Shown here piece after piece: positions 28,311 to 37,197 of a stretch of 64,000 bases of DNA. The stretch lies in the NCBI RefSeq assembly GCF_020524485.1, contig NZ_JAIVLF010000003.1:620001-684000 (forward strand). Reading direction: 5' to 3'. This DNA comes from Novosphingobium profundi (lineage in GTDB: Bacteria; Pseudomonadota; Alphaproteobacteria; Sphingomonadales; Sphingomonadaceae). The notes under the pieces are model-generated. The model was not told the origin of the DNA. It saw only the letters and a program-made list of their open reading frames with translations, and made no database searches. The first letter of the stretch is position 1, and each line of letters begins with the position of its first letter. The position numbers were made by a program, and so were the translations under genes.

Positions 28311-29450
28311 ATGAGTGAGGCGAAATCGGAAGGAACCGGCGCCCAGGCCGTGCGGATGCCCGTCGCGTCCCAGACCATGTCGCAGCGCAGCCGCGCCGGG
28401 CTCGACGTACTGGGTTGCATCCTCAAGTTCACCTCGGTCGCCACGCGCGAAGCCGCCCGCCAGGACTTCGAGACGAGCCCTGAAGGCCGCGCGCTCACCG
28501 AAGCGCACGCGACCGGCACCACCGATACGCCCGAAGCCATTGCGGAGCGCGTCGACAAGGCCAAGGCGCTGGCCGCCAGCCTTCCCAACTACCGCATGGA
28601 GCGCTTCGCCCAGCGGTATGTCGCCGAGGAGATGATGAACCGCAACCTCGTCGCCGCCGAGGAAATGCGCGCGATGCACGAGCATCTCGATAGCCTGCCG
28701 GTAAACAGCGCGGGCGGCAGCCTTGCCCTCGATCCCGAGGCCCCGCTCCCGGACTGGTACGAGGGCATCCACTTCCACCTCGCACCGATCGGCGTCGATG
28801 GCTACGACCTCGGAACCAAGGGCGCCGGGATCGGGCGCGTATTCCGCTACGGCGGCTTTGCCGCGGTGCCACCGGGCTCGAACATCGGCGGGCAGCGCAT
28901 CGATGTCGTCAAGCAGTTCCGCCGCCGCGACCACAAGCGCATCCTCGAGATCGGCTGCGGCAGCGTCTTCACCCTGCTCGCGATCTCCAAAGTCTTCCCC
29001 GAGGCCGAGTTGATCGGCTGTGACCTCAACGGCCGGGGTCTGAAAGAGGGCCACCGCCTCGCCGAGAAAATGGGCCTGAAGGTCGACCTGCGCCAGTGCG
29101 ACGCGCGCACGACGGGCGAAGCGGACGAAAGCGTGGACGCTGTCTTCAGCTACGCCGTCCACCACGAAGCACCCGTGCCGGTAAATCGCGAGATGTTCGC
29201 CGAGGCATTCCGCATCCTCAAATCCGGCGGTGAGATCGTGATCTCCGACCCGCCACCGTTCCGCGCGGTCGACATGTTCACCGCCGTCCTGCTGGAATGG
29301 GACAACGACCACCGCGAGGAACCCTATTTCCGCGAGACGTGCCTGGCCAACTGGGAGGACGAACTGCGTGCAGCGGGCTTCGTCGAGGTCGAGGCCTATG
29401 GCCTGGGCGCCCAGTCCTACCCCTGGGTCACGCGCGCGGTGAAGCCCTGA
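28311..29450 (+). CDS. SAM-dependent methyltransferase 1 with a family-specific N-terminal domain
   Basis: A 379-residue protein. The C-terminal half is a class I methyltransferase fold: motif I ILEIGCGSVFTLLAISKVFPEAELIGCDLN, then AVFSYAVHHEAPV and a late GGEIVISDPPP. The N-terminal 200 residues belong to no family I know but recur in the proteins at 33522 and 39606, with a shared YEG(I/V)-x-FH core. It is the most diverged of the three. GGAGG stands six bases before the ATG. It probably shares a transcript with the sulfotransferase 89 bp downstream. The methyl acceptor is unknown, perhaps a small hydroxylated molecule. Confidence 0.85.
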   Translation: MSEAKSEGTGAQAVRMPVASQTMSQRSRAGLDVLGCILKFTSVATREAARQDFETSPEGRALTEAHATGTTDTPEAIAERVDKAKALAASLPNYRMERFAQRYVAEEMMNRNLVAAEEMRAMHEHLDSLPVNSAGGSLALDPEAPLPDWYEGIHFHLAPIGVDGYDLGTKGAGIGRVFRYGGFAAVPPGSNIGGQRIDVVKQFRRRDHKRILEIGCGSVFTLLAISKVFPEAELIGCDLNGRGLKEGHRLAEKMGLKVDLRQCDARTTGEADESVDAVFSYAVHHEAPVPVNREMFAEAFRILKSGGEIVISDPPPFRAVDMFTAVLLEWDNDHREEPYFRETCLANWEDELRAAGFVEVEAYGLGAQSYPWVTRAVKP

Positions 29451-29539
29451 GCGCCTTGCGCGATTAAATTTCGGCAAGGCTCGTCTCTGCCTCTGATCGC
29501 GCGCTAACCTGCCTCCTTCCGGGAGAAGGGGGCCAAGAC

Positions 29540-30454
29540 ATGAGCGGGACCGAGGACGAAGCGGGCATTCCCTGGATCGTACCCGCGATGCAGCAGGACA
29601 TCGCCTGGCGCGACGGCGACATCGTCATCTCGGTTCCCGCCAAGAGCGGCACGACCTGGACGATGAACATCGTCCACCAGTTGCTGAACGCTGGCACTCA
29701 CGCCTTCGAGGACATCTACGCCGAAGTCCCGTGGATCGAGTTCCTGCGCCATCCGGGCGATACTCCGGCGCACGTCCACGCCCGCCTGTCCGCCATGCCT
29801 GCCGACCGTCCGCGCGCCTTCAAGACCCACTCTCCGCCGCCCGTGGTCCCTTATCTGGCCGGACGGGATAACGCGCAGGTTCGCTACATCGTGGTGCTGC
29901 GTAATCCCGAAGAGGCGCTCGTCTCGCTGATGCCATTCCTGGCCCAGCATACCGATGCCTGGTTCGACCTCTGGGGCCTCCCGCGCGACATGTTGTGCCG
30001 TTCGGACTTCGCCACCTTCTATGCGGACATCATCGCGAAAGGCGGCATGCACGCGCAGGGCTTTTTCGGGTTCCTCAACGCCTGGTGGCCGCTGCGCACA
30101 GCGCCCAACGTGCTCTTCCTCCACTTTGGCGACATGAAGCGCGACCATGCCGGGACGATCCACAAGATCGCCGATTTCCTCGGGATCTCGCTCGACGATG
30201 CGGCCTGGTCGCGGGTGCTTGAATACACCTCGTTCGCGTGGATGAAGGCCCACCAGTCGCGCTTCGAGCTGCCCACCGTATGCCCCTGCCCGGTGCTGGG
30301 GCCGGGCGCGATGATCCGCAAGGGCGAGACCGGCCACGCCCGTGAGGACGGCATGACCGCCAGCATTGCCGCAGACCTGCGCCGGGTGGGCGAGGCCACC
30401 TGCCCCGATCCCGCGGCGCTGGAGTGGTACTACACCGGCGGCCCTCTCCCCTGA
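29540..30454 (+). CDS. PAPS-dependent sulfotransferase
   Basis: A 304-residue cytosolic-type sulfotransferase. The 5'-phosphosulfate loop is PAKSGTTW (33-40). The catalytic histidine is H97 in AFKTHSPP. The 3'-phosphate-binding strand is YIVVLRNPEEALVS (116-129), with R121 and S129. The C-terminal RKGETG replaces the common RKGxxGDWK. Such enzymes transfer sulfate to phenols, alcohols or sterol-like molecules. They are sparse in free-living alphaproteobacteria, so this one probably marks the pathway of the accessory region. It overlaps no other gene; the next gene runs towards it. Confidence 0.88.
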   Translation: MSGTEDEAGIPWIVPAMQQDIAWRDGDIVISVPAKSGTTWTMNIVHQLLNAGTHAFEDIYAEVPWIEFLRHPGDTPAHVHARLSAMPADRPRAFKTHSPPPVVPYLAGRDNAQVRYIVVLRNPEEALVSLMPFLAQHTDAWFDLWGLPRDMLCRSDFATFYADIIAKGGMHAQGFFGFLNAWWPLRTAPNVLFLHFGDMKRDHAGTIHKIADFLGISLDDAAWSRVLEYTSFAWMKAHQSRFELPTVCPCPVLGPGAMIRKGETGHAREDGMTASIAADLRRVGEATCPDPAALEWYYTGGPLP

Positions 30455-30520
30455 AGCCCCAAAGGCACGCTCATTTCGTGGTTTCCCCGCCTGCCCAGAG
30501 CCGACGGAACGCGCGTAAAT

Positions 30521-31891
30521 TCAGCCTTCGACCAGTCGCGCCGCGCTGCGCCCGGCCACCTTGCCCAGCGTCGTTGCGGTGAGGAGCCCGTTCCCGGCAA
30601 GGTAGCCGTAGGAGCCCGTGCCCGAGATCCCGCGCGCCGCGCCGCCACCGGCGAAGAGATTGGGCAGCGGCGTGCCGTCCGCGCCGCACACGCGCGCCTC
30701 GGCATCGACAACCAGACCGCCCTGGGTGTGGAACAGCGCACCCGTGACACGCGCGGCGTAGTAAGGCGCTTCCAGCAATTGACGCTCCTCGAAACGGCGC
30801 CCCCAGACGTCCTGCGCCTCGCCCCGCCCGATGGCGGCGACATCGGCCAGCGTGGCGCCGAGCGCCCTGGCCGGAAGACGGGTCTTCTCGGCCAGTTCCT
30901 CGAGTGTCTGCCCACTCACCACCGCGCCTGCCTTGAGGGCATCGCGGTAATCATCGAAGGCGCACATGAGCTGGTGCAGGCGCTCATCGAAGATCGACCA
31001 GGCGACGTGCTCGGGCTGCGCGTTGACCTTGGCGGCCTGCTCGGAATAGCCCGCGCTTTCATCGGAGAAGCGCTTGCCCTCCAGATTCACCTGGAAACCG
31101 CCTTCCATGATCAGCGGCCACAGGATCGGGATGCCATGCCCCATGGCGAGTCCGCCGTGCCCCTGGTAGCCCGTCATGTCCTCCAGCCTGGCGCCCAGTT
31201 CCTCGCCCCAACGCACCGCATCGCCCTTGTTGCCGGGATGACCGTGGAAGGTGGCCGCAGCCATGTCGGGGATGAACTTCGCCACCATCTCGGGGTTGCC
31301 CGCAAAGCCCGAGCAGGCCAGGATCAGCGCATCGCAGGTGACATCCTCCAGCGCGCCGTCGGGACGGCGATAGCGCACGCCTGTCACCCGCGCGCCGTCG
31401 TGCAGCACCTCTTCCACGGTCGCTTCGGTCAGGATCGGGATCTCGGCCTTGCCGCAGGCATCTTCCAGCGCGGCCATCAGCTCACCCCCGGTGCGGTTGG
31501 GCGTCCCGTACATGCGCCGCACGCTGTGGCCGGGATAGAGAAAGCCATCGACCAGATCGAGCGGAACGCCGTGTTCGTCGCGCATCCAGGCAATCGTCTC
31601 GACCGACTCGCGCGCCATGGCAAGCGCCATGTCGGGATCGGTCAGCCCCTTGGTCTTGGCCATGATGTCCTGCGCGAACAGTTCCGGCGAATCGGTGATC
31701 CCCTGCGCGGCCTGCTCGGGCGTGCCCGAGGCCGGAATGAGCCCGGTCGACATCGCCGTGGAGCCGAGCGGGGTCGCGTCGCGCTCGATCACCAGCGCCT
31801 CCACGCCCGCATCATGCGCGGCCAGCGCGGCGGTGAGCCCCGTGCCCCCGGCGCCCACGACAACGACCGGGAAATGCAGGGTATCGCTCAT
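30521..31891 (-). CDS. FAD-dependent dehydrogenase, KstD/fumarate-reductase-like
   Basis: A 456-residue flavoprotein of the succinate dehydrogenase/3-ketosteroid dehydrogenase superfamily. The FAD motif is VVVGAGGTGLTAALAAHDAG at residues 9-28. The family capping-domain region contains NRTGGELMAALEDA and the C-terminal FAD contact is LFAGGGAARGISGTGSYGYLAGNGL. It has no signal peptide and no heme site. Such enzymes introduce or reduce C=C bonds next to a carbonyl. The start at 31891 has AGGAAGA at a suitable distance. It is divergent from the second GPH symporter gene across operator site 4. Confidence 0.88.
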   Translation of the reverse strand: MSDTLHFPVVVVGAGGTGLTAALAAHDAGVEALVIERDATPLGSTAMSTGLIPASGTPEQAAQGITDSPELFAQDIMAKTKGLTDPDMALAMARESVETIAWMRDEHGVPLDLVDGFLYPGHSVRRMYGTPNRTGGELMAALEDACGKAEIPILTEATVEEVLHDGARVTGVRYRRPDGALEDVTCDALILACSGFAGNPEMVAKFIPDMAAATFHGHPGNKGDAVRWGEELGARLEDMTGYQGHGGLAMGHGIPILWPLIMEGGFQVNLEGKRFSDESAGYSEQAAKVNAQPEHVAWSIFDERLHQLMCAFDDYRDALKAGAVVSGQTLEELAEKTRLPARALGATLADVAAIGRGEAQDVWGRRFEERQLLEAPYYAARVTGALFHTQGGLVVDAEARVCGADGTPLPNLFAGGGAARGISGTGSYGYLAGNGLLTATTLGKVAGRSAARLVEG

Positions 31892-31974
31892 CGTCAGGTC
31901 TTCCTTCGTCATCTCGAAACAGGACCTGCACACTAGCGTCACGGGTCCGCCTGTCCTGCCTTGAAGCGCGCTGT

Positions 31975-31989
31975 TTTCAGCAGGTGAAC
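31975..31989. promoter_or_regulatory. Putative shared operator, site 4 (YTCR-N5-YGAAC)
   Basis: TTTCA-GCAGG-TGAAC followed by AGC, in the spacer between the divergent flavoprotein and symporter genes (83 and 138 bp from the starts). TTCA and TGAA form a perfect dyad. Confidence 0.6.
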
Positions 31990-32127
31990 AGCTGCTCCTC
32001 GGGCCTTGGGCGCACGGCTGTTCATCACATGAATTCGCATCGAATGAGCGCGCGCCATGACCCCTTGTGCGCGGTAGCCTTCCCCTTCGTGCACCAAGCG
32101 TGCGAGACGAGTGGGGAAGAAGCCAAG

Positions 32128-33525
32128 ATGACAAGCAAGGTCGCCGACGCCAGCGGGGAGGACGCATTCCTGCCCGATCCGGCCCGCGATACCATCGAGA
32201 ACCCGCGCCAGGTTCCGCTGCGCCTGCAGTACAGCTGGGGCTCGGGCGCGCTGGGCATCGCGATTCTGATGAACTCGATCGGTGGCCTGATCCTGTTCTA
32301 CATGGTGAGCGTGCTGCAGATCGACCCGGCTCTTGCAGGGACCCTGATCTTCGTCAGCAAGCTGCTGGGCGTGGTCACCGACCCGGTCGTGGGCACCTGG
32401 AGCGACCGTCTGCGCACCAGCGGCAGCCGTCGCCGCCCGTTCCTGCTGTGGGGCTCGTTCGCCTGCGCGGGCTCGTACATCATGATCTTCACGACACCGA
32501 TGTTCGCAAGCGAGATCCTGCGCGCCTCCTACGTTTTTGGCGCCCTCCTCATCTACACCTGCGGCTACGCGCTCTTCAACGTGCCTTACATGTCGATGCC
32601 CGCCGAGATGACCGACAGCTACCACGAGCGTTCGGCCATCCACGGTGTGCGCATGATGTATGTCGCGATCGCCTCGCTGGTGGTGGGCACGATCTCGCCC
32701 ATCGCGCTCGAGGCGCTGGGGCGCACCAGCCAGTTCTCCTACACGGTGATCGGCCTGTGCGGCGGGGCGATCATCTTCGGGGCCACCATGATCGCCTATC
32801 TCGGCACGCGCAGCGCGCGCTTCACCGCCAGCCAGGTGGAGCGCCCGAAGATCCTCAGCGAAGTCGGCCACGTCTTCTCCAACCGCCACTTCATCCGCCT
32901 GCTCGGGGTCAAAGCGACGCAGCTGATCGGCGTCGCCTCCTCGCAGGCCGCCGCGATGTTCTTTCTCCTCAACGTGCTCCAGCGCGACCTCACGATCCTG
33001 GCTCCTGCCGCAGTCGTGGGCACGCTGGTCCAGCTCGCCTCGGCCCCGCTTCTCGTCCGGCTTTCGCGCAAGATCGGCAAGAGCCAGACCTACATCGTGG
33101 GCGGCAGCTTCTACCTGCTGGCCGTGCTGAGCTGGTACTTCGCCTCGCCGACCGAGCCGCTGATCTTCTACGTGCTGCGCATGGCCGTGGTCTCATTCGG
33201 GGCCTGCGCCAACGTCATCATGGCGATGTCGATGCTGACCGACATCATCAGCTTCGACGCGCTGCGCACCGGCGTTCGCCGCGAGGGGGTTTACACCGCT
33301 TTCTACAGCTTCACCGAGAAATTCACATTCGCCGTCGGACCGCTGATCGTGGGCATCGCGCTCTCGCTCGCCGGGTTCGACAAGACGCTGCCGCCCGAGG
33401 CCATGCGCACGCCGGAAATCCGGCAGGCGCTGCTGCTCGGCGTATGTTACATTCCCGGCTTCCTGAGCATTGCGGCGATCACGCTGCTTGCCGGCTACAA
33501 ACTCAAGCAGGAGGACGTCTCGTGA
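32128..33525 (+). CDS. GPH-family cation symporter 2 (MFS)
   Basis: A 465-residue, 12-segment transporter of the same family as 25868. It has DPVVGTWSDRLRTSGSRRRPFLLWG near residues 85-110 and NVPYMSMPAEMTDSYHERSAIHGVRM in the loop after helix 4. I chose ATG 32128 because GGGGAAG precedes it; the frame open further upstream has no signal of coding. Its stop overlaps the GTG start of methyltransferase 2 (GTGA), a direct sign that transport and methylation belong to one process. It may import or export a methylated compound. Confidence 0.9.
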   Translation: MTSKVADASGEDAFLPDPARDTIENPRQVPLRLQYSWGSGALGIAILMNSIGGLILFYMVSVLQIDPALAGTLIFVSKLLGVVTDPVVGTWSDRLRTSGSRRRPFLLWGSFACAGSYIMIFTTPMFASEILRASYVFGALLIYTCGYALFNVPYMSMPAEMTDSYHERSAIHGVRMMYVAIASLVVGTISPIALEALGRTSQFSYTVIGLCGGAIIFGATMIAYLGTRSARFTASQVERPKILSEVGHVFSNRHFIRLLGVKATQLIGVASSQAAAMFFLLNVLQRDLTILAPAAVVGTLVQLASAPLLVRLSRKIGKSQTYIVGGSFYLLAVLSWYFASPTEPLIFYVLRMAVVSFGACANVIMAMSMLTDIISFDALRTGVRREGVYTAFYSFTEKFTFAVGPLIVGIALSLAGFDKTLPPEAMRTPEIRQALLLGVCYIPGFLSIAAITLLAGYKLKQEDVS

Positions 33526-34598
33526 CCGACACCCTTGCCGCACCTCACACCGACAACCCGCTGGCCTTCACCGCGCAGCAGCGCGGGCGCGCCTCGCTCG
33601 ACTTCATGATCCACCTCGCGCGTGGCGGCCAGCCGCTGCGCAGTCAGGTGAGCGCGGAGCAGGCCGAGATGCTGCCCGACCCGGCGGTTCTTCCCGACGA
33701 TCTCGATCTGCTTGACCGGCAGCTCAGCCAGACCTGTCTGGCCAGCCCCGCCTATCGCACCAGCCAGCTCCTGGGTGAATACCACGCGCGCATGCACGGC
33801 CTTGTCGCGCGCGAGGCCTTCGAGGACGTGCGCGAAACCATCGATCCGGTGATCGAACGCTACCAGTCGCAAGGGCCGACCACGCTTGAGCCCGGGCCCG
33901 AAGGCGCGGTGCCCCCGGCCTATTTCGAGGGCGTCAACTTCCACCGCACTGCGGGCGGCTGGGAAGACCACGCGATGCAAGGGTATATCCACGGCGAGAT
34001 CGTCCACCGCAAGCTGGTGGAAGCACTCTATCCCGGCGGCATCTACAAACAGCGCCGCGCGGTCGCCGCGATGGCCCCGCGCGAGGACTACAGGCGCATC
34101 CTCGACATGGGCGCGTCGACCGGCCACTTCACGCAGGCCCTCCAGGAGGTCTACCCCGAGGCCGAAATCACCGGCGTCGACCTTTCGCTGCGCGTTCTCG
34201 AACACGCCCAGCGCATCGGCAACGCGCACGGCTGGGCCTGGAAGCTCTACCAGCGCCCGGCCGAGGACACCGGCTTTGCCGACGCCTCGTTCGACCTCGT
34301 CGCTTCGTACATTCTGCTCCACGAGATCCCCGCCGACGTGATCCGCGCCGTCTTTGCCGAAGCCTTCCGACTACTAGAGCCGGGCGGTGACATGATCATG
34401 TCCGACGTCACCCGCTACGCCGACATGGACAAGCTTTCGGTCTGGCGCGCGGACAGCGGCGCGCGGCTTGGCGGCGAGCCGTTCTGGCGCGAATCGGCCA
34501 GCCTCGATCTTGCCGAAGTGGCGCGCGAGGCCGGCTTCGTCGACGTGACGGCGCACGGCATCTATCCCCACGTCGTCCAGGGCCGCAAGCCGGCCTGA
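33522..34598 (+). CDS. SAM-dependent methyltransferase 2
   Basis: A 358-residue close paralogue of the protein at 39606. Most of the C-terminal 230 residues are the same in both, including RILDMGASTGHFTQALQ (motif I), ITGVDLSLRVLEHAQRIG and SYILLHEIPADVIR. The N-terminal 110 residues are more diverged but share QRGRASLDF. The GTG start lies within the stop of the symporter gene, so it depends on translational coupling. No membrane segment or signal. The acceptor is unknown. The strong similarity to 39606 points to a recent duplication, with recombination possible between the two. Confidence 0.87.
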   Translation: MTDTLAAPHTDNPLAFTAQQRGRASLDFMIHLARGGQPLRSQVSAEQAEMLPDPAVLPDDLDLLDRQLSQTCLASPAYRTSQLLGEYHARMHGLVAREAFEDVRETIDPVIERYQSQGPTTLEPGPEGAVPPAYFEGVNFHRTAGGWEDHAMQGYIHGEIVHRKLVEALYPGGIYKQRRAVAAMAPREDYRRILDMGASTGHFTQALQEVYPEAEITGVDLSLRVLEHAQRIGNAHGWAWKLYQRPAEDTGFADASFDLVASYILLHEIPADVIRAVFAEAFRLLEPGGDMIMSDVTRYADMDKLSVWRADSGARLGGEPFWRESASLDLAEVAREAGFVDVTAHGIYPHVVQGRKPA

Positions 34599-34620
34599 GG
34601 CTTCCTTTCCCTGCTCTCGC

Positions 34621-34677
34621 GTTCACCCTGCGAACAGCGGTGAGCGCCAGAGCGGCTTGCAAATTCACCCCTTGAAC
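34621..34677. promoter_or_regulatory. Putative shared operator, sites 5 and 6 (tandem)
   Basis: GTTCA-CCCTG-CGAAC at 34621-34635 and ATTCA-CCCCT-TGAAC at 34663-34677, both followed by AGCG. They start 42 bp apart, close to four helical turns, and lie upstream of the TonB receptor at 34779. The tandem arrangement on one face of the helix favours cooperative binding. Confidence 0.6.
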
Positions 34678-34680
34678 AGC

Positions 34681-34702
34681 GCCCCCCAAATGGTTTGGGG
34701 GC
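34681..34702. other. Strong hairpin in the receptor leader
   Basis: GCCCCC(C)AAA-TGG-TTTGGGGGC forms a compact stem directly after operator site 6 and 77 bp before the TonB receptor start. There is no T-run after it. It may end the upstream transcript or sit in the receptor leader. Confidence 0.45.
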
Positions 34703-34778
34703 GCGCTGCCAAGGGGACACCTTCCCCCTCGAGGAGACGCGGGCCGATGCGCCCGAACACGACCATCCAGGGGGAACC

Positions 34779-37085
34779 ATGATCCATCGCCATACCTACA
34801 AGACGCAGGCCCTGTGTTCGATCGCGCTGGGCGCGCTCGCCATCGCGCTGCCCGGTGCCGCGCAGGCCCAGGAGGCTCCGACCGCGAGCGAGAACCAGCC
34901 GGCCGGCACCATCGTCGTCACCGCGCGCAACCGCGCGGAGAGCATCCAGGAGGTGCCGATGTCGATCACCGCGCTCAGCGACGAGACGATGGAAAAGAAG
35001 TCGGTCGAAGGCATGAGCGACATCGCCCGCTTCACGCCCGGCCTCAGCTTCGAGAACTATTCCAGCGGCTTCCAGGTCCCCGTCATCCGCGCCCAGGCGC
35101 AGACCAGCGTGACCGCGCTCGAAACCAACGTCGCCACCTTCTACGACGGCATCTACATGCCGCGCAGCTGGTCGGTCGACATGGGCGTAGCCGCGCTCGA
35201 CCGCGTCGAGGTGGTCAAGGGCCCGCAAAGCGCACGATATGGGCGCAACGCCTTTGCCGGCGCGGTCAACTTCATTGCCTACAAGGCCACCACCGACGGC
35301 GATTTCACCGCCGAGGGCGAGGTGACCGCCGGGATCTACGACCGCTACGATGCGAGCGTGAAGGCGAAGCTGCCGATCAGCGACCAGTTCGGCCTTGCTG
35401 CCACCTACAACCACTCCGAATTCGACGGCACCTGGAAGAACTCCAACCCCTGGGCCAATGCCGGAGTCAGCCCGGGCACCGACGGGCGCATCGGCGGGTG
35501 GAACAACGATTCCTGGTCGGTCTCGGCCATTGCCCGTCCGACCGAGGGCATGGTCATCGAGGCCAGCTATTCCGAGTTCGACATCGAGCGCGAATCCAAC
35601 CCCAACGCCGATTACGAGGAAGCCAACGGCCAGCTCAACTGCGGCGCCATTCGTGCCAGCGGCAATCCCAGCCTGATGTGCGGCGAAGTGCCCGGCACCG
35701 GATCGCGCGCCAATGTCGATCCGCGCAGCTACGGCGCCTGGACCAGCACGCAGATCGCGCGCATCCGTGCCGCCTACGAGTTCGCCCCGCACTGGAACGC
35801 CAGCTACCTGTTCGGCCGCGTGACCGGCGATGTCAGCATCGGCAACATGACCGTGTCCGACCCGTCGAACTGCGTTGCCAGCTGCGTCTTCCAGAACGCG
35901 CCCGTCGGCGAGATCGACTACGATTCGCACGAATGGCGCGTCGACTACGATGGCTCCAGCTTCGACTTCGCCTTCGGCGGGTTCATCTCCAAGGGCGATG
36001 ACGACTACAACTTCAACCTCGTCTACGCCCCGCCGCTGAGCGAGGGCCAGCCGGTTGTTCCCTTCACCGAGAATGCGACGCTCAACCTCACGCTCACCAA
36101 CACGACGACGACAACGCTGGTGCGCTCGGTCTTCGGCGAAACGCAGTGGACCTCGCCCTCGGGCAACCTGCGCCTGGGTGCAGAAGGGCGCTACTCCTGG
36201 ACCGACCTCTCGGTCCTCAACAACCGCAACGGCATGGGCTATGCGGACACCTTCCGCGCCTTCACCCCGCGCTTCACCGCCGAATTCGACGCCTCGGCCG
36301 ACACCCTGCTCTATGCCTCGGCCGCGCGTGGCACCAAGGCGGGCGGCTTCAACGCCACGGCCGCCTCGGATACGCAGCGCACCTATGGCGAGGAATCGAA
36401 CTGGACCTACGAAGTGGGCGCCAAGAACACCCTCATGGGTGGACGCCTGACCTTCAACGCGGCCCTGTTCTACACCGACTGGAGCGACATCCAGATCAAC
36501 TCGGCCGACACTTACGCCAACGATCCCAACGCGGTGAACATCGTCCTCAACCTGGGCAGTGCCACCGTCTACGGTGCCGAGTTCGACACCGCGTTCTATC
36601 CCGACGACCACTGGTCGTTCGATGCCAACTTCTCCTATGCGCATGGCGAGTACAGCGACGAGACGGTCGATGCGCGTTTCAGCCGCACGGTTTCGCCCTG
36701 CGACGGGATCGTGTGCACGCCCGATGGCAGCGTCGGCGGCAACCAGATCGAACGCACGCCGCGCGCCAAGGGTTCGTTCGGCGCTCAGTGGCAGACCGAG
36801 ATGCCCTGGGACAACGGCTCGTTCTTCCTGCGCGGCGATGTCAGCTGGCAGGACAAGATGTACACCACCCCCGCCAACGAGGCGACCATCCCCTCGCGCA
36901 CGCTGTTCAACGCGCGCTCGGGCATCTCCTTCGGCAACTTCGACCTCAGCATCTGGGCGCGTAACCTCTTCGACAAGAAGTACGTCTCGAACGCCTATGT
37001 CGTGCTGCTCCCCTCGGGCAACAGTTACCAGCTGTTCTACGGCGAGCGCCGCACCATGGGCCTCACGCTCAAGGCAAAGTACTGA
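34779..37085 (+). CDS. TonB-dependent outer-membrane receptor of the accessory region
   Basis: A 768-residue receptor with a signal peptide ending GAAQAQE and a TonB-box-like TIVVTARNR segment. A plug domain follows (PMSITALSDETMEKK, VEVVKGPQSARYGRNAFAGAVNF), then a large barrel ending TMGLTLKAKY. The plug type is that of the sphingomonad receptors for plant-derived aromatics and oligosaccharides rather than classic siderophore receptors. GGGGGAACC gives the ribosome site. It is preceded by two tandem copies of the shared operator, so uptake is probably co-regulated with the transporter and methyltransferase genes. Confidence 0.95.
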   Translation: MIHRHTYKTQALCSIALGALAIALPGAAQAQEAPTASENQPAGTIVVTARNRAESIQEVPMSITALSDETMEKKSVEGMSDIARFTPGLSFENYSSGFQVPVIRAQAQTSVTALETNVATFYDGIYMPRSWSVDMGVAALDRVEVVKGPQSARYGRNAFAGAVNFIAYKATTDGDFTAEGEVTAGIYDRYDASVKAKLPISDQFGLAATYNHSEFDGTWKNSNPWANAGVSPGTDGRIGGWNNDSWSVSAIARPTEGMVIEASYSEFDIERESNPNADYEEANGQLNCGAIRASGNPSLMCGEVPGTGSRANVDPRSYGAWTSTQIARIRAAYEFAPHWNASYLFGRVTGDVSIGNMTVSDPSNCVASCVFQNAPVGEIDYDSHEWRVDYDGSSFDFAFGGFISKGDDDYNFNLVYAPPLSEGQPVVPFTENATLNLTLTNTTTTTLVRSVFGETQWTSPSGNLRLGAEGRYSWTDLSVLNNRNGMGYADTFRAFTPRFTAEFDASADTLLYASAARGTKAGGFNATAASDTQRTYGEESNWTYEVGAKNTLMGGRLTFNAALFYTDWSDIQINSADTYANDPNAVNIVLNLGSATVYGAEFDTAFYPDDHWSFDANFSYAHGEYSDETVDARFSRTVSPCDGIVCTPDGSVGGNQIERTPRAKGSFGAQWQTEMPWDNGSFFLRGDVSWQDKMYTTPANEATIPSRTLFNARSGISFGNFDLSIWARNLFDKKYVSNAYVVLLPSGNSYQLFYGERRTMGLTLKAKY

Positions 37086-37093
37086 TTGCAGGA

Positions 37094-37172
37094 GCCGTGC
37101 CCCGCGCCGCGAGGTGCGGGGCACGGCGACCAGAGAAAGGGGCCCGGATCGCCTGGATCCGGGCCCCTTTCG
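37094..37172. terminator. Two consecutive hairpins between convergent genes
   Basis: The first stem pairs GCCGTGCCCCGC (37094-37105) with GCGGGGCACGGC (37116-37127). The second pairs GAAAGGGGCCCGGATC with GGATCCGGGCCCCTTTC (about 37135-37171) and is followed by GTTTC. The second is symmetric and has A/T tails on both sides, as in a bidirectional terminator for the receptor and the beta-lactamase-like gene. Confidence 0.8.
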
Positions 37173-37197
37173 TTTCATCTGCGCAGCGCGTGAAAGC

